A DNA stretch of 64,000 nucleotides, taken from the NCBI RefSeq assembly GCF_003674065.1, contig NZ_RDBE01000001.1:92567-156566 (forward strand), read 5' to 3'. Within the stretch, counting starts at the first letter, position 1, and each line of letters starts with the position of its first letter. Below, piece by piece: positions 52,687 to 60,761 of the stretch. Under the pieces are notes generated by a model, which was not told the origin of the DNA, did not search any database, and saw nothing but the letters and a program-made list of their open reading frames with translations. Source of the stretch: Nocardioides mangrovicus (lineage in GTDB: Bacteria > Actinomycetota > Actinomycetes > Propionibacteriales > Nocardioidaceae). The translations under genes were made by a program, and so were the position numbers.

Positions 52687-53570
52687 AGCGCGACGCGGAA
52701 CCCCTGGTTGCCGGTGGTGGAGTCGACGGTGGTAAAGGTGCGGGCCGAGACCCGGTAGCGGTTGCAGTAGGAGGCGTGGCACAGGTACGAGCCGCCCCGG
52801 ACGACCCGGGTGTCCGGCGTCGACCAGACGTCGGCCGTGTGCTCCCAGACGTTGCCGGAGGTGTTGAACAGCCCGTAGCCGTTGGGGGCGTACGCGGCCA
52901 CCGGCGCGGTGCCGGCGTAGCCGTCGGCGACGGTGTTCGAGGCCGGGAACTCGCCCTGCCAGATGTTGCACCGGTGCTCGCCGTCCGGTGTCAGCTCCTC
53001 GCCCCACGGGAACCTGGCGCCGACCAGCCCGCCGCGCGAGGCGTACTCCCACTCGGTCTCGGTGGGCAGCCGCAGCCGCGCCCACCGGCAGTAGGCGCGG
53101 GCGTCGGCGTGGGAGACGTGGACGACCGGGTGGTCCTCGCGGCCCGCCAGGGTGCTGCCGGGACCGTCGGGGCTGCGCCACGTGGCCCCCGCCACCGCCA
53201 GCCACCACGGCGCCTGCGCGGCTCGGTCGCCTTCCGCGGTCGCGAACGCCTCGAAGACGAACGACCAGCCGTAGCGCTCGGCGTCGGTGACGTGGCCGGT
53301 GGCCTCGACGAACGCGGCGAAGCGGTCGTTGCTCACGCAGACGGCGTCGATGGCGAAGGGCGCGACCTCGACCGACCGCACGGGCCCTTCGCCGTCGCCG
53401 GGTACGACGTCGGCGTCCTCGGAGCCCATCGCGAAGCGGCCGCCGGGGAGCGGAACGAGGCGGGCGCCGTCGTGGGCGGGGTGGGGGTTTCGAGACGGTT
53501 GCTGCGCAACATCCTTAATCACCGTCTCGACCACCGCCGGGTCGCGGCGGGGCGCACAGCACTCGCTCAC
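52683..53570 (-). CDS. formylglycine-generating enzyme (sulfatase maturation)
   Basis: Aerobic copper-dependent enzyme of 295 aa that converts the Cys of CxPxR in sulfatases to formylglycine. The core runs from about residue 38 (LVPLPGGRFAMGSED) to the end, with YASRGGLVGARFPWG, NIWQGEFP, YGLFNTSGNVWEH and the active-site pair Cys264 and Cys269 in GGSYLCHASYCNRYR. The GTG overlaps the upstream thioesterase stop by four bases, fixing the start. Oddity: residues 14-27 are encoded by a palindromic repeat (53491-53529), giving a non-homologous N-terminal extension. Client: the arylsulfatase at the window's right end. Confidence 0.93.
   Translation of the reverse strand: MSECCAPRRDPAVVETVIKDVAQQPSRNPHPAHDGARLVPLPGGRFAMGSEDADVVPGDGEGPVRSVEVAPFAIDAVCVSNDRFAAFVEATGHVTDAERYGWSFVFEAFATAEGDRAAQAPWWLAVAGATWRSPDGPGSTLAGREDHPVVHVSHADARAYCRWARLRLPTETEWEYASRGGLVGARFPWGEELTPDGEHRCNIWQGEFPASNTVADGYAGTAPVAAYAPNGYGLFNTSGNVWEHTADVWSTPDTRVVRGGSYLCHASYCNRYRVSARTFTTVDSTTGNQGFRVAL
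53491..53529. repeat. palindromic element in frame near the start of the formylglycine-generating enzyme gene
   Basis: CGAGACGGT (53491-53499) and ACCGTCTCG (53521-53529) are perfect 9-bp inverted arms. They enclose a second inverted repeat, GTTGC-tgc-GCAAC. The element encodes residues 14-27 of the enzyme. The same style of sequence (GTTTCGAC..., GCTGCTCAAC) appears degenerately in the nuoE-nuoF gap. Confidence 0.7.
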
Positions 53571-54028
53571 GAGACCAGGATGGACCTCGACGCCTCCGGC
53601 GGGGGCGGCACCCGGGCGGCCTCGATCGCCGCGGCCACCTCCGCGGGGAACGGTGTGGTGCGCGCGGTGGCCGTGTCCGGGTCGGTGCCGACGTGCACGC
53701 CGAGGATCTCCTCGGTCGCGCGCAGCGAGCCCGCGGCGTAGAGCTCGTGCCAGATCCACAGCAGCTTCGGCGTCGAGCCGATGACCCACGAGCGCGCCTC
53801 GAGCAGCTCGCCGGGGCCCACCTGGTCGAGGTAGCGCACGTGCGCCTCGACCGTGTACAGCGAGGCCTGTGCGGCCTCGCGGTAGGCCGGCCCCAGCCCG
53901 ACCGCGTCCATCACGGCGTCCGTGGCGTGGCCGAGCACCAGCACGTAGTACGGCTCGGAGAGGTGGCCGTTGTAGTCGATCCACTCCGCCAGCACCGGCT
54001 CGGACCAGACGGTGAGGGGGTCAGGCAC
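53567..54028 (-). CDS. thioesterase-like (hot-dog) protein, probable betainyl-CoA thioesterase
   Basis: Hot-dog-fold protein of 153 aa: WIDYNGHLSEPYYVLVLGHA is the 4HBT start with a conserved Asp/Asn, and TVEAHVRYLDQVGPGELLEA follows. Proteins of this type are found next to, or fused with, carnitine 3-dehydrogenase, where they hydrolyse betainyl-CoA to glycine betaine. Its GTG overlaps the carnitine dehydrogenase-like gene by 8 nt. The function is inferred from that context. It also couples to the formylglycine-generating enzyme gene downstream. Confidence 0.82.
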   Translation of the reverse strand: MPDPLTVWSEPVLAEWIDYNGHLSEPYYVLVLGHATDAVMDAVGLGPAYREAAQASLYTVEAHVRYLDQVGPGELLEARSWVIGSTPKLLWIWHELYAAGSLRATEEILGVHVGTDPDTATARTTPFPAEVAAAIEAARVPPPPEASRSILVS

Positions 54029-54977
54029 GTCCCAGCGCCCGCAGGATCGCGATGACGCCGGCGTCGCGCTCGGCCACCAGGTCGTCGATCGAGCGGCCGT
54101 CGGCCTCGCGCTCGCAGCCGTCGACGACGGCGTCGCGCAGCGCCGGGGTGAGCTCGGCCGAGACCAGCCGGGTCCACGGCGACTGCAGCGACGGCCCGAA
54201 GTGGTCGAGCATGTGCGCCATGCCGCCCTGCCCGCCGGCGAGGTGGAAGGTCAGCATCGGTCCGTGGATCGGCCAGCGCAGGCCGGGGCCGTCGGTGATC
54301 GAGAGGTCGATCTGCTCGACGGTGGCCTCACCGGCGTTCACCATGTGCAGCGCCTCGCGCCACAGCGCCTCCTGAAGCCGGTTGGCGATGAAGCCGGGCA
54401 CCTCGCGGTCCATGGTGATGACCGACTTGCCGACGTGGCGGTAGAAGTCGCCCGCCCAGGCCACCACCTCCGGCGAGGTGCGCTCGCTGCCCACCACCTC
54501 GACCAGGGGGATGAGGTACGGCGGGTTGAACGGGTGGCCGACCACCAGCCGCTCCGGGTGGTCGGCGAGGGTGTCCATCTCGCTCATGCCGTAGCCGGAC
54601 GTGGAGGAGCCGATCACCACGCCCTCGGGCGCCGCGGCGTCGAGGTCGGCGAGCAGCCGGCGCTTGAGCTCGAGGTCCTCCGGCGCGCTCTCCTGCACGA
54701 ACTCGGCGCCGGCCAGCGCCTTGTCCAGCTCCGGCTCGAAGCGCAGTCGTGACCGGTCGGCCCCGTCGGCCAGGCCCAGCTCCGTGAGCGCGGGCCACGC
54801 GGCGTCGACGACGTGCCGCAGCCGATCGTCGGCTCCGGGCGCCGGGTCCCAGGCGACGACGTCGTACCCGCGCGCGAGGAAGTACGCCGCCCAGCCTCCG
54901 CCGATGACGCCGACCCCGGCGCAGCAGACGGTGCGGACGTCGGCGACCGCGATCGGCGGCGTCATGCCCCGACTCAT
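54021..54977 (-). CDS. probable L-carnitine 3-dehydrogenase (3-hydroxyacyl-CoA dehydrogenase family)
   Basis: NAD-dependent dehydrogenase of 318 aa. GVGVIGGGWAAYFLARGYDV binds NAD, and GHPFNPPYLIPLVEVVGSER plus VPGFIANRLQEALWREALH carry the catalytic His/Glu region of the 3HCDH fold. Carnitine dehydrogenases belong here and oxidise L-carnitine to 3-dehydrocarnitine. Placement between a BKACE gene and a thioesterase gene is the pattern described for carnitine degradation, so I infer this substrate. The ATG overlaps the BKACE stop by four bases; ATG 54966 is an alternative. Confidence 0.85.
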   Translation of the reverse strand: MSRGMTPPIAVADVRTVCCAGVGVIGGGWAAYFLARGYDVVAWDPAPGADDRLRHVVDAAWPALTELGLADGADRSRLRFEPELDKALAGAEFVQESAPEDLELKRRLLADLDAAAPEGVVIGSSTSGYGMSEMDTLADHPERLVVGHPFNPPYLIPLVEVVGSERTSPEVVAWAGDFYRHVGKSVITMDREVPGFIANRLQEALWREALHMVNAGEATVEQIDLSITDGPGLRWPIHGPMLTFHLAGGQGGMAHMLDHFGPSLQSPWTRLVSAELTPALRDAVVDGCEREADGRSIDDLVAERDAGVIAILRALGRA

Positions 54978-55873
54978 GACCGTGGCCGCAGGTTGAGCAT
55001 CTCGCGGGCCTCGTCGGGCGTGGCCACGGAGGAGCCCATGGCCTCGACGATGGTCTTCGCCCGGTCGGCGAGCTGCGCGTTCGTGGCCTTGACGCCCTTG
55101 CTCAGGTAGAGGTTGTCCTCCAGCCCGACCCGGACGTGACCGCCCAGCAGCACCGACTGCGCCACCCACGGGAACTGCATGCGGCCCAGCGCGAACGAGG
55201 CCCAGTGCGCGCCCTCGGGCAGCTGCGCCACCATCGAGGCCAGCAGCGAGGAGTCGGCCGGGGCGCCGTAGGGGATGTCCATGCACAGCTGGTAGAGCGG
55301 GGGAGCGTCGATCAGCCCCTCCTCCACCAGGGTGTTGGCGAACCACAGGTGTCCGGTGTCGAAGATCTCCATCTCGCACCGCACTCCGAGATCCTGGATG
55401 CGCTTGGCACCCTCGCGCAGCATGTCGGGGGTGCTGACGTAGACCAGGCTGCCCTCGCCGAAGTTCAGGCTGCCGCAGTCCAGCGTGCAGATGTCGGGCA
55501 TCACCTTCTCCACGTGCTTGAGCCGCTCGACGCCGCTGACCAGGTCGGTGCCCTCGACGAAGGTGGTCGGGTCGTGCGGGTCGAGGTAGAGGTCGCCGCC
55601 CATGCCGGCGGTGGTGTTGATGATGACGTCGACGCCGCTCTCGCGGATCCGGTCGACGGCCTCGACGTAGAACGCGGTCTCGCGCGAACCCTGGCCGGTC
55701 TCGGGGTCGCGCACGTGCACGTGCACGACCGTGGCGCCGGCCTTCGCCGCGGCGATGCCCGACTCGGCGATCTGCTGCGGGGTGACGGGCACGTGCTCGG
55801 ACCTGCCGGTCGTGTCGCCGGCGCCGGTCAGGGCGCAGGTGATGATGACCTTGCGGTTGATGGCTGCTCTCAC
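54974..55873 (-). CDS. BKACE (DUF849) beta-keto acid cleavage enzyme, probable dehydrocarnitine cleavage
   Basis: Zinc enzyme of 299 aa: the Zn-binding VVHVHVRDPETGQGS (His51, His53), INTTAGMGG and EMEIFDTGHLWFANTLV are the DUF849 hallmarks. The family transfers a beta-keto acid's acetyl part with acetyl-CoA; one described group cleaves 3-dehydrocarnitine into betainyl-CoA and acetoacetate. With the dehydrogenase and thioesterase next door, that activity fits. GTG 55873 has GGAGGT six bases upstream. A TetR-type palindrome lies just upstream of its promoter region. Confidence 0.88.
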   Translation of the reverse strand: MRAAINRKVIITCALTGAGDTTGRSEHVPVTPQQIAESGIAAAKAGATVVHVHVRDPETGQGSRETAFYVEAVDRIRESGVDVIINTTAGMGGDLYLDPHDPTTFVEGTDLVSGVERLKHVEKVMPDICTLDCGSLNFGEGSLVYVSTPDMLREGAKRIQDLGVRCEMEIFDTGHLWFANTLVEEGLIDAPPLYQLCMDIPYGAPADSSLLASMVAQLPEGAHWASFALGRMQFPWVAQSVLLGGHVRVGLEDNLYLSKGVKATNAQLADRAKTIVEAMGSSVATPDEAREMLNLRPRS

Positions 55874-55894
55874 GGGATACCTCCGAGGATGGTG

Positions 55895-55910
55895 CTGATT
55901 GATCAGTCAG
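55895..55910. promoter_or_regulatory. TetR-type palindrome upstream of the BKACE gene
   Basis: CTGATTGATCAGTCAG is a near-perfect palindrome (one mismatch pair per arm), followed by another TCAG. Sites of this TGACTGATCA type are bound by many TetR/FadR-like repressors of acyl-CoA genes. No TetR gene lies in this cluster; the serine hydrolase gene ends 55 bases away. Confidence 0.5.
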
Positions 55911-55964
55911 TCAGTTGGGGGCGGAGCGACGGTGCTGGACCGCCGACGACGAGGTGGGGCGGTC

Positions 55965-57014
55965 TCAGCCAACGGCCGCTGCCACGAGGGGGAGACCGAG
56001 GTAGGACAGGTCGCGCTGCTGTCGGTCGACCCACGGGTCGTCGTAGGGCCACAGCGAGGTCTTGACGACGGCGACGCCGCGGTCGCGGTCGGCGTAGCCG
56101 AACTGGCCGCGGCTGCCGTCGGCGGTCACGCGCGAGCCGTCGGCGCTCAGCGGCCACCAGTGATAGCCGAATCCGGCGTGGGTGGTGATGCTGCTCGGCA
56201 GCCGGCCGGGCTCGAGCCAGGGCTGCGTGGGCGTCGAGGAGGCCTGCGCCCAGGCGGTGGGCTCCAGCTGCAGGGCGGCCAGCCGCAGCCAGTCCTCCGC
56301 ACACGCGGCCAGGCCGCCGCCGGCCAGCGCGACCCCGGCGACGTCGACGCCCACCACGGCGTCGCGGACGCAGCCGAGCTCGGCCCACAGGTCGCCCAGC
56401 GCCTCGGCGTAGGTCTGCCCGGTGGCCCGCTCGCGTGCCCAGTCGAGCACCTGGGAGTCGGCGGTGCTGTACTCCCACCGCGTGCCGGGTGGGTCCTGGG
56501 GACGCACCTGCACCAGCAGCTCGCGCGAGCGCTCCTGCGTGCCGCCGAAGCAGGCCACCAGCCGGGTGGCGGGTCCGTCGGGGTCGCGGTGGTCCTCGGT
56601 CCAGGCGGTGCCGGTGGTCATCGTCAGCAGGTGCTCGACGGTGCAGCCGGCGTAGCCGCTGCCGGCCAGCTCGGGCACCAGGTTGCCCACGACGTCGGTG
56701 ACGCGCAACGAGCCCGCGCCCACCGCCCGGCCGACCAGGTGGGCCAGCGCCGACTTGGTCATCGACGCCCCCAGCAGCAGCGAGCCCGGCCCCACGCCGT
56801 CGGCGTACCACTCGTGCACGACGCTGCCGCCGCTGAGCACCAGGAGCGAGGTGGAGTGGGTCTCGGTGACCCAGTCGGCGAACGGGCGCGAGCGCCCGGC
56901 GCCGGGGATCTCGACGTCGATCTCGCGCGGCGCCCGCTCCAGCGGACGCGGTGCGCTCGCGCGCACGACCTCGTGCCGCCGGGAGGCGTCCTCCTGCGGG
57001 TCGACGAACCTCAT
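55965..57014 (-). CDS. serine hydrolase, beta-lactamase/esterase family
   Basis: Class C beta-lactamase-fold protein of 349 aa without a signal peptide, so probably cytoplasmic. The nucleophile motif is SMTK (Ser84-Lys87), followed by the Tyr of YSTADSQ at the second catalytic position. Such proteins are commonly esterases or amidases rather than beta-lactamases. Between an ABC importer and carnitine genes, a plausible job is hydrolysis of an acyl ester such as acylcarnitine, which is inference. ATG 57014. Confidence 0.82.
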   Translation of the reverse strand: MRFVDPQEDASRRHEVVRASAPRPLERAPREIDVEIPGAGRSRPFADWVTETHSTSLLVLSGGSVVHEWYADGVGPGSLLLGASMTKSALAHLVGRAVGAGSLRVTDVVGNLVPELAGSGYAGCTVEHLLTMTTGTAWTEDHRDPDGPATRLVACFGGTQERSRELLVQVRPQDPPGTRWEYSTADSQVLDWARERATGQTYAEALGDLWAELGCVRDAVVGVDVAGVALAGGGLAACAEDWLRLAALQLEPTAWAQASSTPTQPWLEPGRLPSSITTHAGFGYHWWPLSADGSRVTADGSRGQFGYADRDRGVAVVKTSLWPYDDPWVDRQQRDLSYLGLPLVAAAVG

Positions 57015-57046
57015 CACGGAGAGGCGGGGCCGTTGCTGGCTGGACG

Positions 57047-58849
57047 TCAGTCGATCCTGGGACTGTTGGCCAGCAGCCGCTGGGTGTACTCCTGCTGCGG
57101 GCGGTCCATCACGTCGACCACGAAGCCGGACTCGACGACGTTGCCCGCGTTGAGGATCTGCACCCGGCTGGCGATGGAGCGCACCAGGGCCAGGTTGTGG
57201 GTCACGAAGAGCATGCTGATGCCGCGCGTCTGCCGCAGGTCCTCCAGCAGCGCCACGATCGAGCCCTGCACCGAGACGTCGAGCGCCGAGGTGATCTCGT
57301 CGCAGACCAGCAGGTCGGGCTCGGCGGCCAGCGCTCGCGCGATCGCCACCCGCTGCCGCTCGCCTCCGGAGAGCCGGCTGGCCTGGTAGCGCAGCACCGC
57401 AGGGCCCAGCGCCACCTGGTCGAGCAGCGCGACCACCCGGTCGGTGGCCTCCTTGCCCGAGGCGAGGCCGAACAGCTCCATCGGCCGTCGCACGATCTGC
57501 TCGATCGTCAGCCGCGGGTTCAGCGACAGGTAGGGGTTCTGGAAGATGTACTGCACGCGCTTGCGGTCCGAGGCGCTGCGCGAGCGCGAGCCCTTGCCCA
57601 GCTCGTTGCCCTCGAAGGTGATCGAGCCGGTCCACTCCTTGTGCAGCCCGCCGACGCAGCGCGAGATGGTGGTCTTGCCGCTGCCGGACTCGCCGACCAG
57701 CGCGACCACCTCGGCCTTGCCCACCTCGAAGCTGACGCCGTGCACGACCTCCGTGTGGCCGTAGAAGACCTTGAGGTCGCCCAGCGTGAGGATCGGCTCA
57801 CGGTGCTGGTTGGGGTCGGAGTCCGGCACCGTGCCCCGGGAGATGTCCCAGTGGCCGATCTGCTCACTGCGGATGCAGCGCACCAGGTGGTCCGGGGCCA
57901 CCTCGCGCAGCTCGGGCACACCCGCCGAGCACTCATCGATGGCGTAGGAGCAGCGGTCGTGGAACCGGCAGCCGTCGGGTCGCGCGCCCGGCGCCGGCGT
58001 ACGACCGGGGATGCCGGTGAGCGCCCGCGCCTGGCTCAGGTGCGGGATCGAGTCCAGCAGGGCGCGCGTGTAGGGGTGGGTCGGCTGGCCGAAGATGGTC
58101 TCGCGTGGCCCGAGCTCGGCGATCTGGCCGGCGTACATGACCGCGACCCGGTCGGCGATGTTGGAGATGACGGCCAGGTCGTGGGTGACGTAGAGCGCCG
58201 CGACGCCGTGGGAGCGGCACAGCTCGCCCATGGTCTGCAGCACCATGCCCTGGGTGGTGACGTCGAGGCCGGTGGTGGGCTCGTCGAGCACCAGCACCTT
58301 CGGCTTCGGCAGGAAGGCCATGGCCAGCGCCACCCGCTGCACCTGGCCGCCGGAGAGCTGGTGGGAGTAGCGGCGCAGGAACTCGTCGTCGTTGGGCAGG
58401 CCCACCTCGGCCAGCCCGTCGCGCGCGCCCTGCAGCCGTGAGGCGGGCGTGCCGATGCCGCGCAGCTCGAGCAGCTCGACGATCTGCTTGCCGATGCGGA
58501 TGCTGGGGTTGAGCGCCGCGGCCGGGTCCTGCGGCACGTAGGCGATCTCCTCGCCGCGCAGCTGCCGCACCTGCTGCCAGGGCAGGCCGAGCACGTCCTT
58601 GTCCTCGAAGAGGACCTTGCCCTTCTCGATCAGCGCGCCAGCGCGGGTGTAGCCGAGGAGCGCGGTGCCCACCGTGGTCTTGCCGCTGCCGGACTCGCCG
58701 ACCAGCCCGACCACCTCGCCGGGCTTGAGCACCAGGTCGATGTCGTCGACGACGTCGACGCCCGGCCGGGCGGTGAGCCCGATGCGCAGGTTCTGCACCG
58801 CGATGCCGGTGCCGGCCCGCTCCCGGTCGCTGCTCACCGTGGCGCTCAC
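57047..58849 (-). CDS. dipeptide/oligopeptide-type ABC transporter, fused DppD-DppF ATPase
   Basis: Two ATPase domains in one 600-aa chain. Domain 1 has VGLVGESGSGKTT (Walker A, 48-59), YSHQLSGGQVQRVALAMAF and LVLDEPTTGLD; its C-terminal part has the oligopeptide-binding cysteines (CRFHDRCSYAIDEC). Domain 2 starts near residue 350 with VALVGESGSGKTT, SRLSGGERQRVAIARAL and LLVCDEITSALD. Fusion of the usual dppD and dppF is seen in some actinobacteria. GTG 58849 overlaps the permease stop (GTGA). Confidence 0.94.
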   Translation of the reverse strand: MSATVSSDRERAGTGIAVQNLRIGLTARPGVDVVDDIDLVLKPGEVVGLVGESGSGKTTVGTALLGYTRAGALIEKGKVLFEDKDVLGLPWQQVRQLRGEEIAYVPQDPAAALNPSIRIGKQIVELLELRGIGTPASRLQGARDGLAEVGLPNDDEFLRRYSHQLSGGQVQRVALAMAFLPKPKVLVLDEPTTGLDVTTQGMVLQTMGELCRSHGVAALYVTHDLAVISNIADRVAVMYAGQIAELGPRETIFGQPTHPYTRALLDSIPHLSQARALTGIPGRTPAPGARPDGCRFHDRCSYAIDECSAGVPELREVAPDHLVRCIRSEQIGHWDISRGTVPDSDPNQHREPILTLGDLKVFYGHTEVVHGVSFEVGKAEVVALVGESGSGKTTISRCVGGLHKEWTGSITFEGNELGKGSRSRSASDRKRVQYIFQNPYLSLNPRLTIEQIVRRPMELFGLASGKEATDRVVALLDQVALGPAVLRYQASRLSGGERQRVAIARALAAEPDLLVCDEITSALDVSVQGSIVALLEDLRQTRGISMLFVTHNLALVRSIASRVQILNAGNVVESGFVVDVMDRPQQEYTQRLLANSPRID

Positions 58850-59724
58850 TCCGATCCCCCTCCGCGCTGGGCGACCTGGGCGACACCGTCGGCCATCAGG
58901 TTGGTGCCGACGGTGAACAGACCGATGATGAGCACCGGCGCCAGCACGGCCCAGGTCTGGATGGTCAGGCCGAGGCGGTTCTCGTTGATCATCTGGCCCC
59001 AGTTCGCGGCGTTCGGGTCGGTGGAGAAGCCGAGGAACCCCAGCGCGGCCACCAGACCGATGGAGTAGGTCAGGCGCAGCCCCGCCTCGGCGAGGAGCGG
59101 CGCGCTCATGTTGGGCAGCACCTCGGCCAGGATCACGCGCGAGCGCCTCTCGCCCAGCGCCTCGGCGGCGTAGACGAAGTCGCGCGAGACGATGCCGAGC
59201 GCGACGCCGCGAGCCAGCCGGGCCACGCGCGGGGCGTGGGAGATGCCGACCAGGATGATGATGATCCAGGCGCGCGGCTGGTTGACTGCGGTGAGCACGA
59301 CCAGCGAGAGCAGGATCTGCGGGAACGCGAGCGTCACGTCGTTGAGCCGCATGATCACCTCGTCCCACCAGCCGCCGGCGTAGGCCGCGACGACGCCGAT
59401 GAGCACGCCGAGCACCATGCCGAGCAGGGTGGCGAAGAGCGAGATGAGCAGGATGACCCGGCCGCCGTACAGCAGCCGCGTGAGGACGTCCTGTCCCAGG
59501 TAGTCGGTGCCGAAGAGGCCCTTGCTGGAGAACGTCGGGCCGACCACCTCGTTCTGGCCGTGGGGGGCCAGCAGCGGCCCGAACACGGCCAGCAGCACGA
59601 TGATCGCGGTGATCGTCAGGCCGACGGTGAACCGCTTCTGGTCCAGGGCGCGACGCAGCGTCGACTTCTCGGCGGGCGCGGGGGCCGGCGAGGGCCCGGG
59701 TGTGGGCTCGGAGACGGCGGTCAT
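58846..59724 (-). CDS. ABC transporter permease (DppC-type)
   Basis: Membrane permease of 292 aa with six helices; the cytoplasmic EAA loop is ALGERRSRVILAEVLPN. The N-terminal 25 residues are Pro/Ser-rich and disordered. Domain order, the LFGTDYLGQDVLTRLLYGG signature and its partner place it as DppC. The ATG overlaps the DppB stop by four bases (ATGA). Confidence 0.94.
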   Translation of the reverse strand: MTAVSEPTPGPSPAPAPAEKSTLRRALDQKRFTVGLTITAIIVLLAVFGPLLAPHGQNEVVGPTFSSKGLFGTDYLGQDVLTRLLYGGRVILLISLFATLLGMVLGVLIGVVAAYAGGWWDEVIMRLNDVTLAFPQILLSLVVLTAVNQPRAWIIIILVGISHAPRVARLARGVALGIVSRDFVYAAEALGERRSRVILAEVLPNMSAPLLAEAGLRLTYSIGLVAALGFLGFSTDPNAANWGQMINENRLGLTIQTWAVLAPVLIIGLFTVGTNLMADGVAQVAQRGGGSE

Positions 59725-60752
59725 GACGAGATCGCCGTCCTCGCGCGGGGGGTGAGCAGGATGGAGAGGACGTCGGCGATCAGGTTCACCAGCACGTAGA
59801 TGGCGGCGATGATCATGCTCAGCGCCTGCACCATCGAGACGTCGTGGTTGCGCACGGAGTCGACGAGCTGGAAGCCGACGCCGGGGTAGTTGTAGAGCGT
59901 CTCGACGACCACGACGCCGCCGGCCAGCCACGCGAGCTGCAGGGCGATCACCTGGATGCCGGGCACGAGCGCGTTGAGCAGGGCGTGCTTGCGCATGACC
60001 ACCCGCTCGGGGATGCCTTTGAGCCGCGCCAGCTCCACGTAGTCGCTGTCGAGCACCTCCAGCAGCGTCGAGCGCACGATGCGCGAGACGTACGGCGCCA
60101 CGGCCAGCACCAAGGTGGCGACCGGCAGCACCATCGCCTTCGGCTGGTCCCACGGGTGTCCGCCGGCGGCGACGAGGGTGACCGCCGGGAGCAGGTGGAA
60201 CACGGTGGTGGAGAACACCGCCACCAGCAAGATGCCGATGACGAACTCCGGCAGACCGGCCAGCGTGAGCAGGATGGTCTGGATGACGGTGTCTGGGCGC
60301 CGTCGCCGGTAGTTGGCCGAGAGCATCGCGATGCCGAAGGCCACCGGGATCATGACGATCGCCGAGACCAGCACCAGCACCAAGGTGTTGACCACGTTGC
60401 TGCCGATCAGCTCGCTGACCGGTCGCTGGCTGGCGATGGAGGTGCCCAGGTCGCCGGTGAAGAGGCCGCCGAGCCAGTGGAGGTAGCGGGTGACCAGCGG
60501 CTCGTCGAGGTTGAGCTGCGAGGTCAGCTGCGCCGCGCGTGCCTTGTCGGCGAGGTAGTCACGACCGAGGATCGCCTTGACCGGGTTGCCCAGTGACGAC
60601 GTCGCCACGTAGACGAGGATCGAGACCAGCCACAACGTGAGCACGGCCAGCCCGATGCGGCGCGCGAACCAGGACGCCCACGCCGCCGCGCCGTGACGGC
60701 CCGATGGCGGGGCGACCTCCTCCAGCGCGTCGGTGACGACGACGTCGGTCAC
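59721..60752 (-). CDS. ABC transporter permease (DppB-type)
   Basis: Six-helix permease of 343 aa. RRIGLAVLTLWLVSILVYV is the first helix, GDLGTSIASQRPVSELI the periplasmic signature, and ARLKGIPERVVMRKHALLNA the EAA loop that docks on the ATPase. GTG 60752 lies ten bases after the binding protein stop. Forms the channel with the DppC-type subunit. Confidence 0.94.
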   Translation of the reverse strand: MTDVVVTDALEEVAPPSGRHGAAAWASWFARRIGLAVLTLWLVSILVYVATSSLGNPVKAILGRDYLADKARAAQLTSQLNLDEPLVTRYLHWLGGLFTGDLGTSIASQRPVSELIGSNVVNTLVLVLVSAIVMIPVAFGIAMLSANYRRRRPDTVIQTILLTLAGLPEFVIGILLVAVFSTTVFHLLPAVTLVAAGGHPWDQPKAMVLPVATLVLAVAPYVSRIVRSTLLEVLDSDYVELARLKGIPERVVMRKHALLNALVPGIQVIALQLAWLAGGVVVVETLYNYPGVGFQLVDSVRNHDVSMVQALSMIIAAIYVLVNLIADVLSILLTPRARTAISS

Positions 60753-60761
60753 GACCCCGCC

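Noticed and set aside
55965-57014. True secreted beta-lactamase (antibiotic resistance)
   Set aside because: No signal peptide, and the context is catabolic; an esterase or amidase role is more likely.
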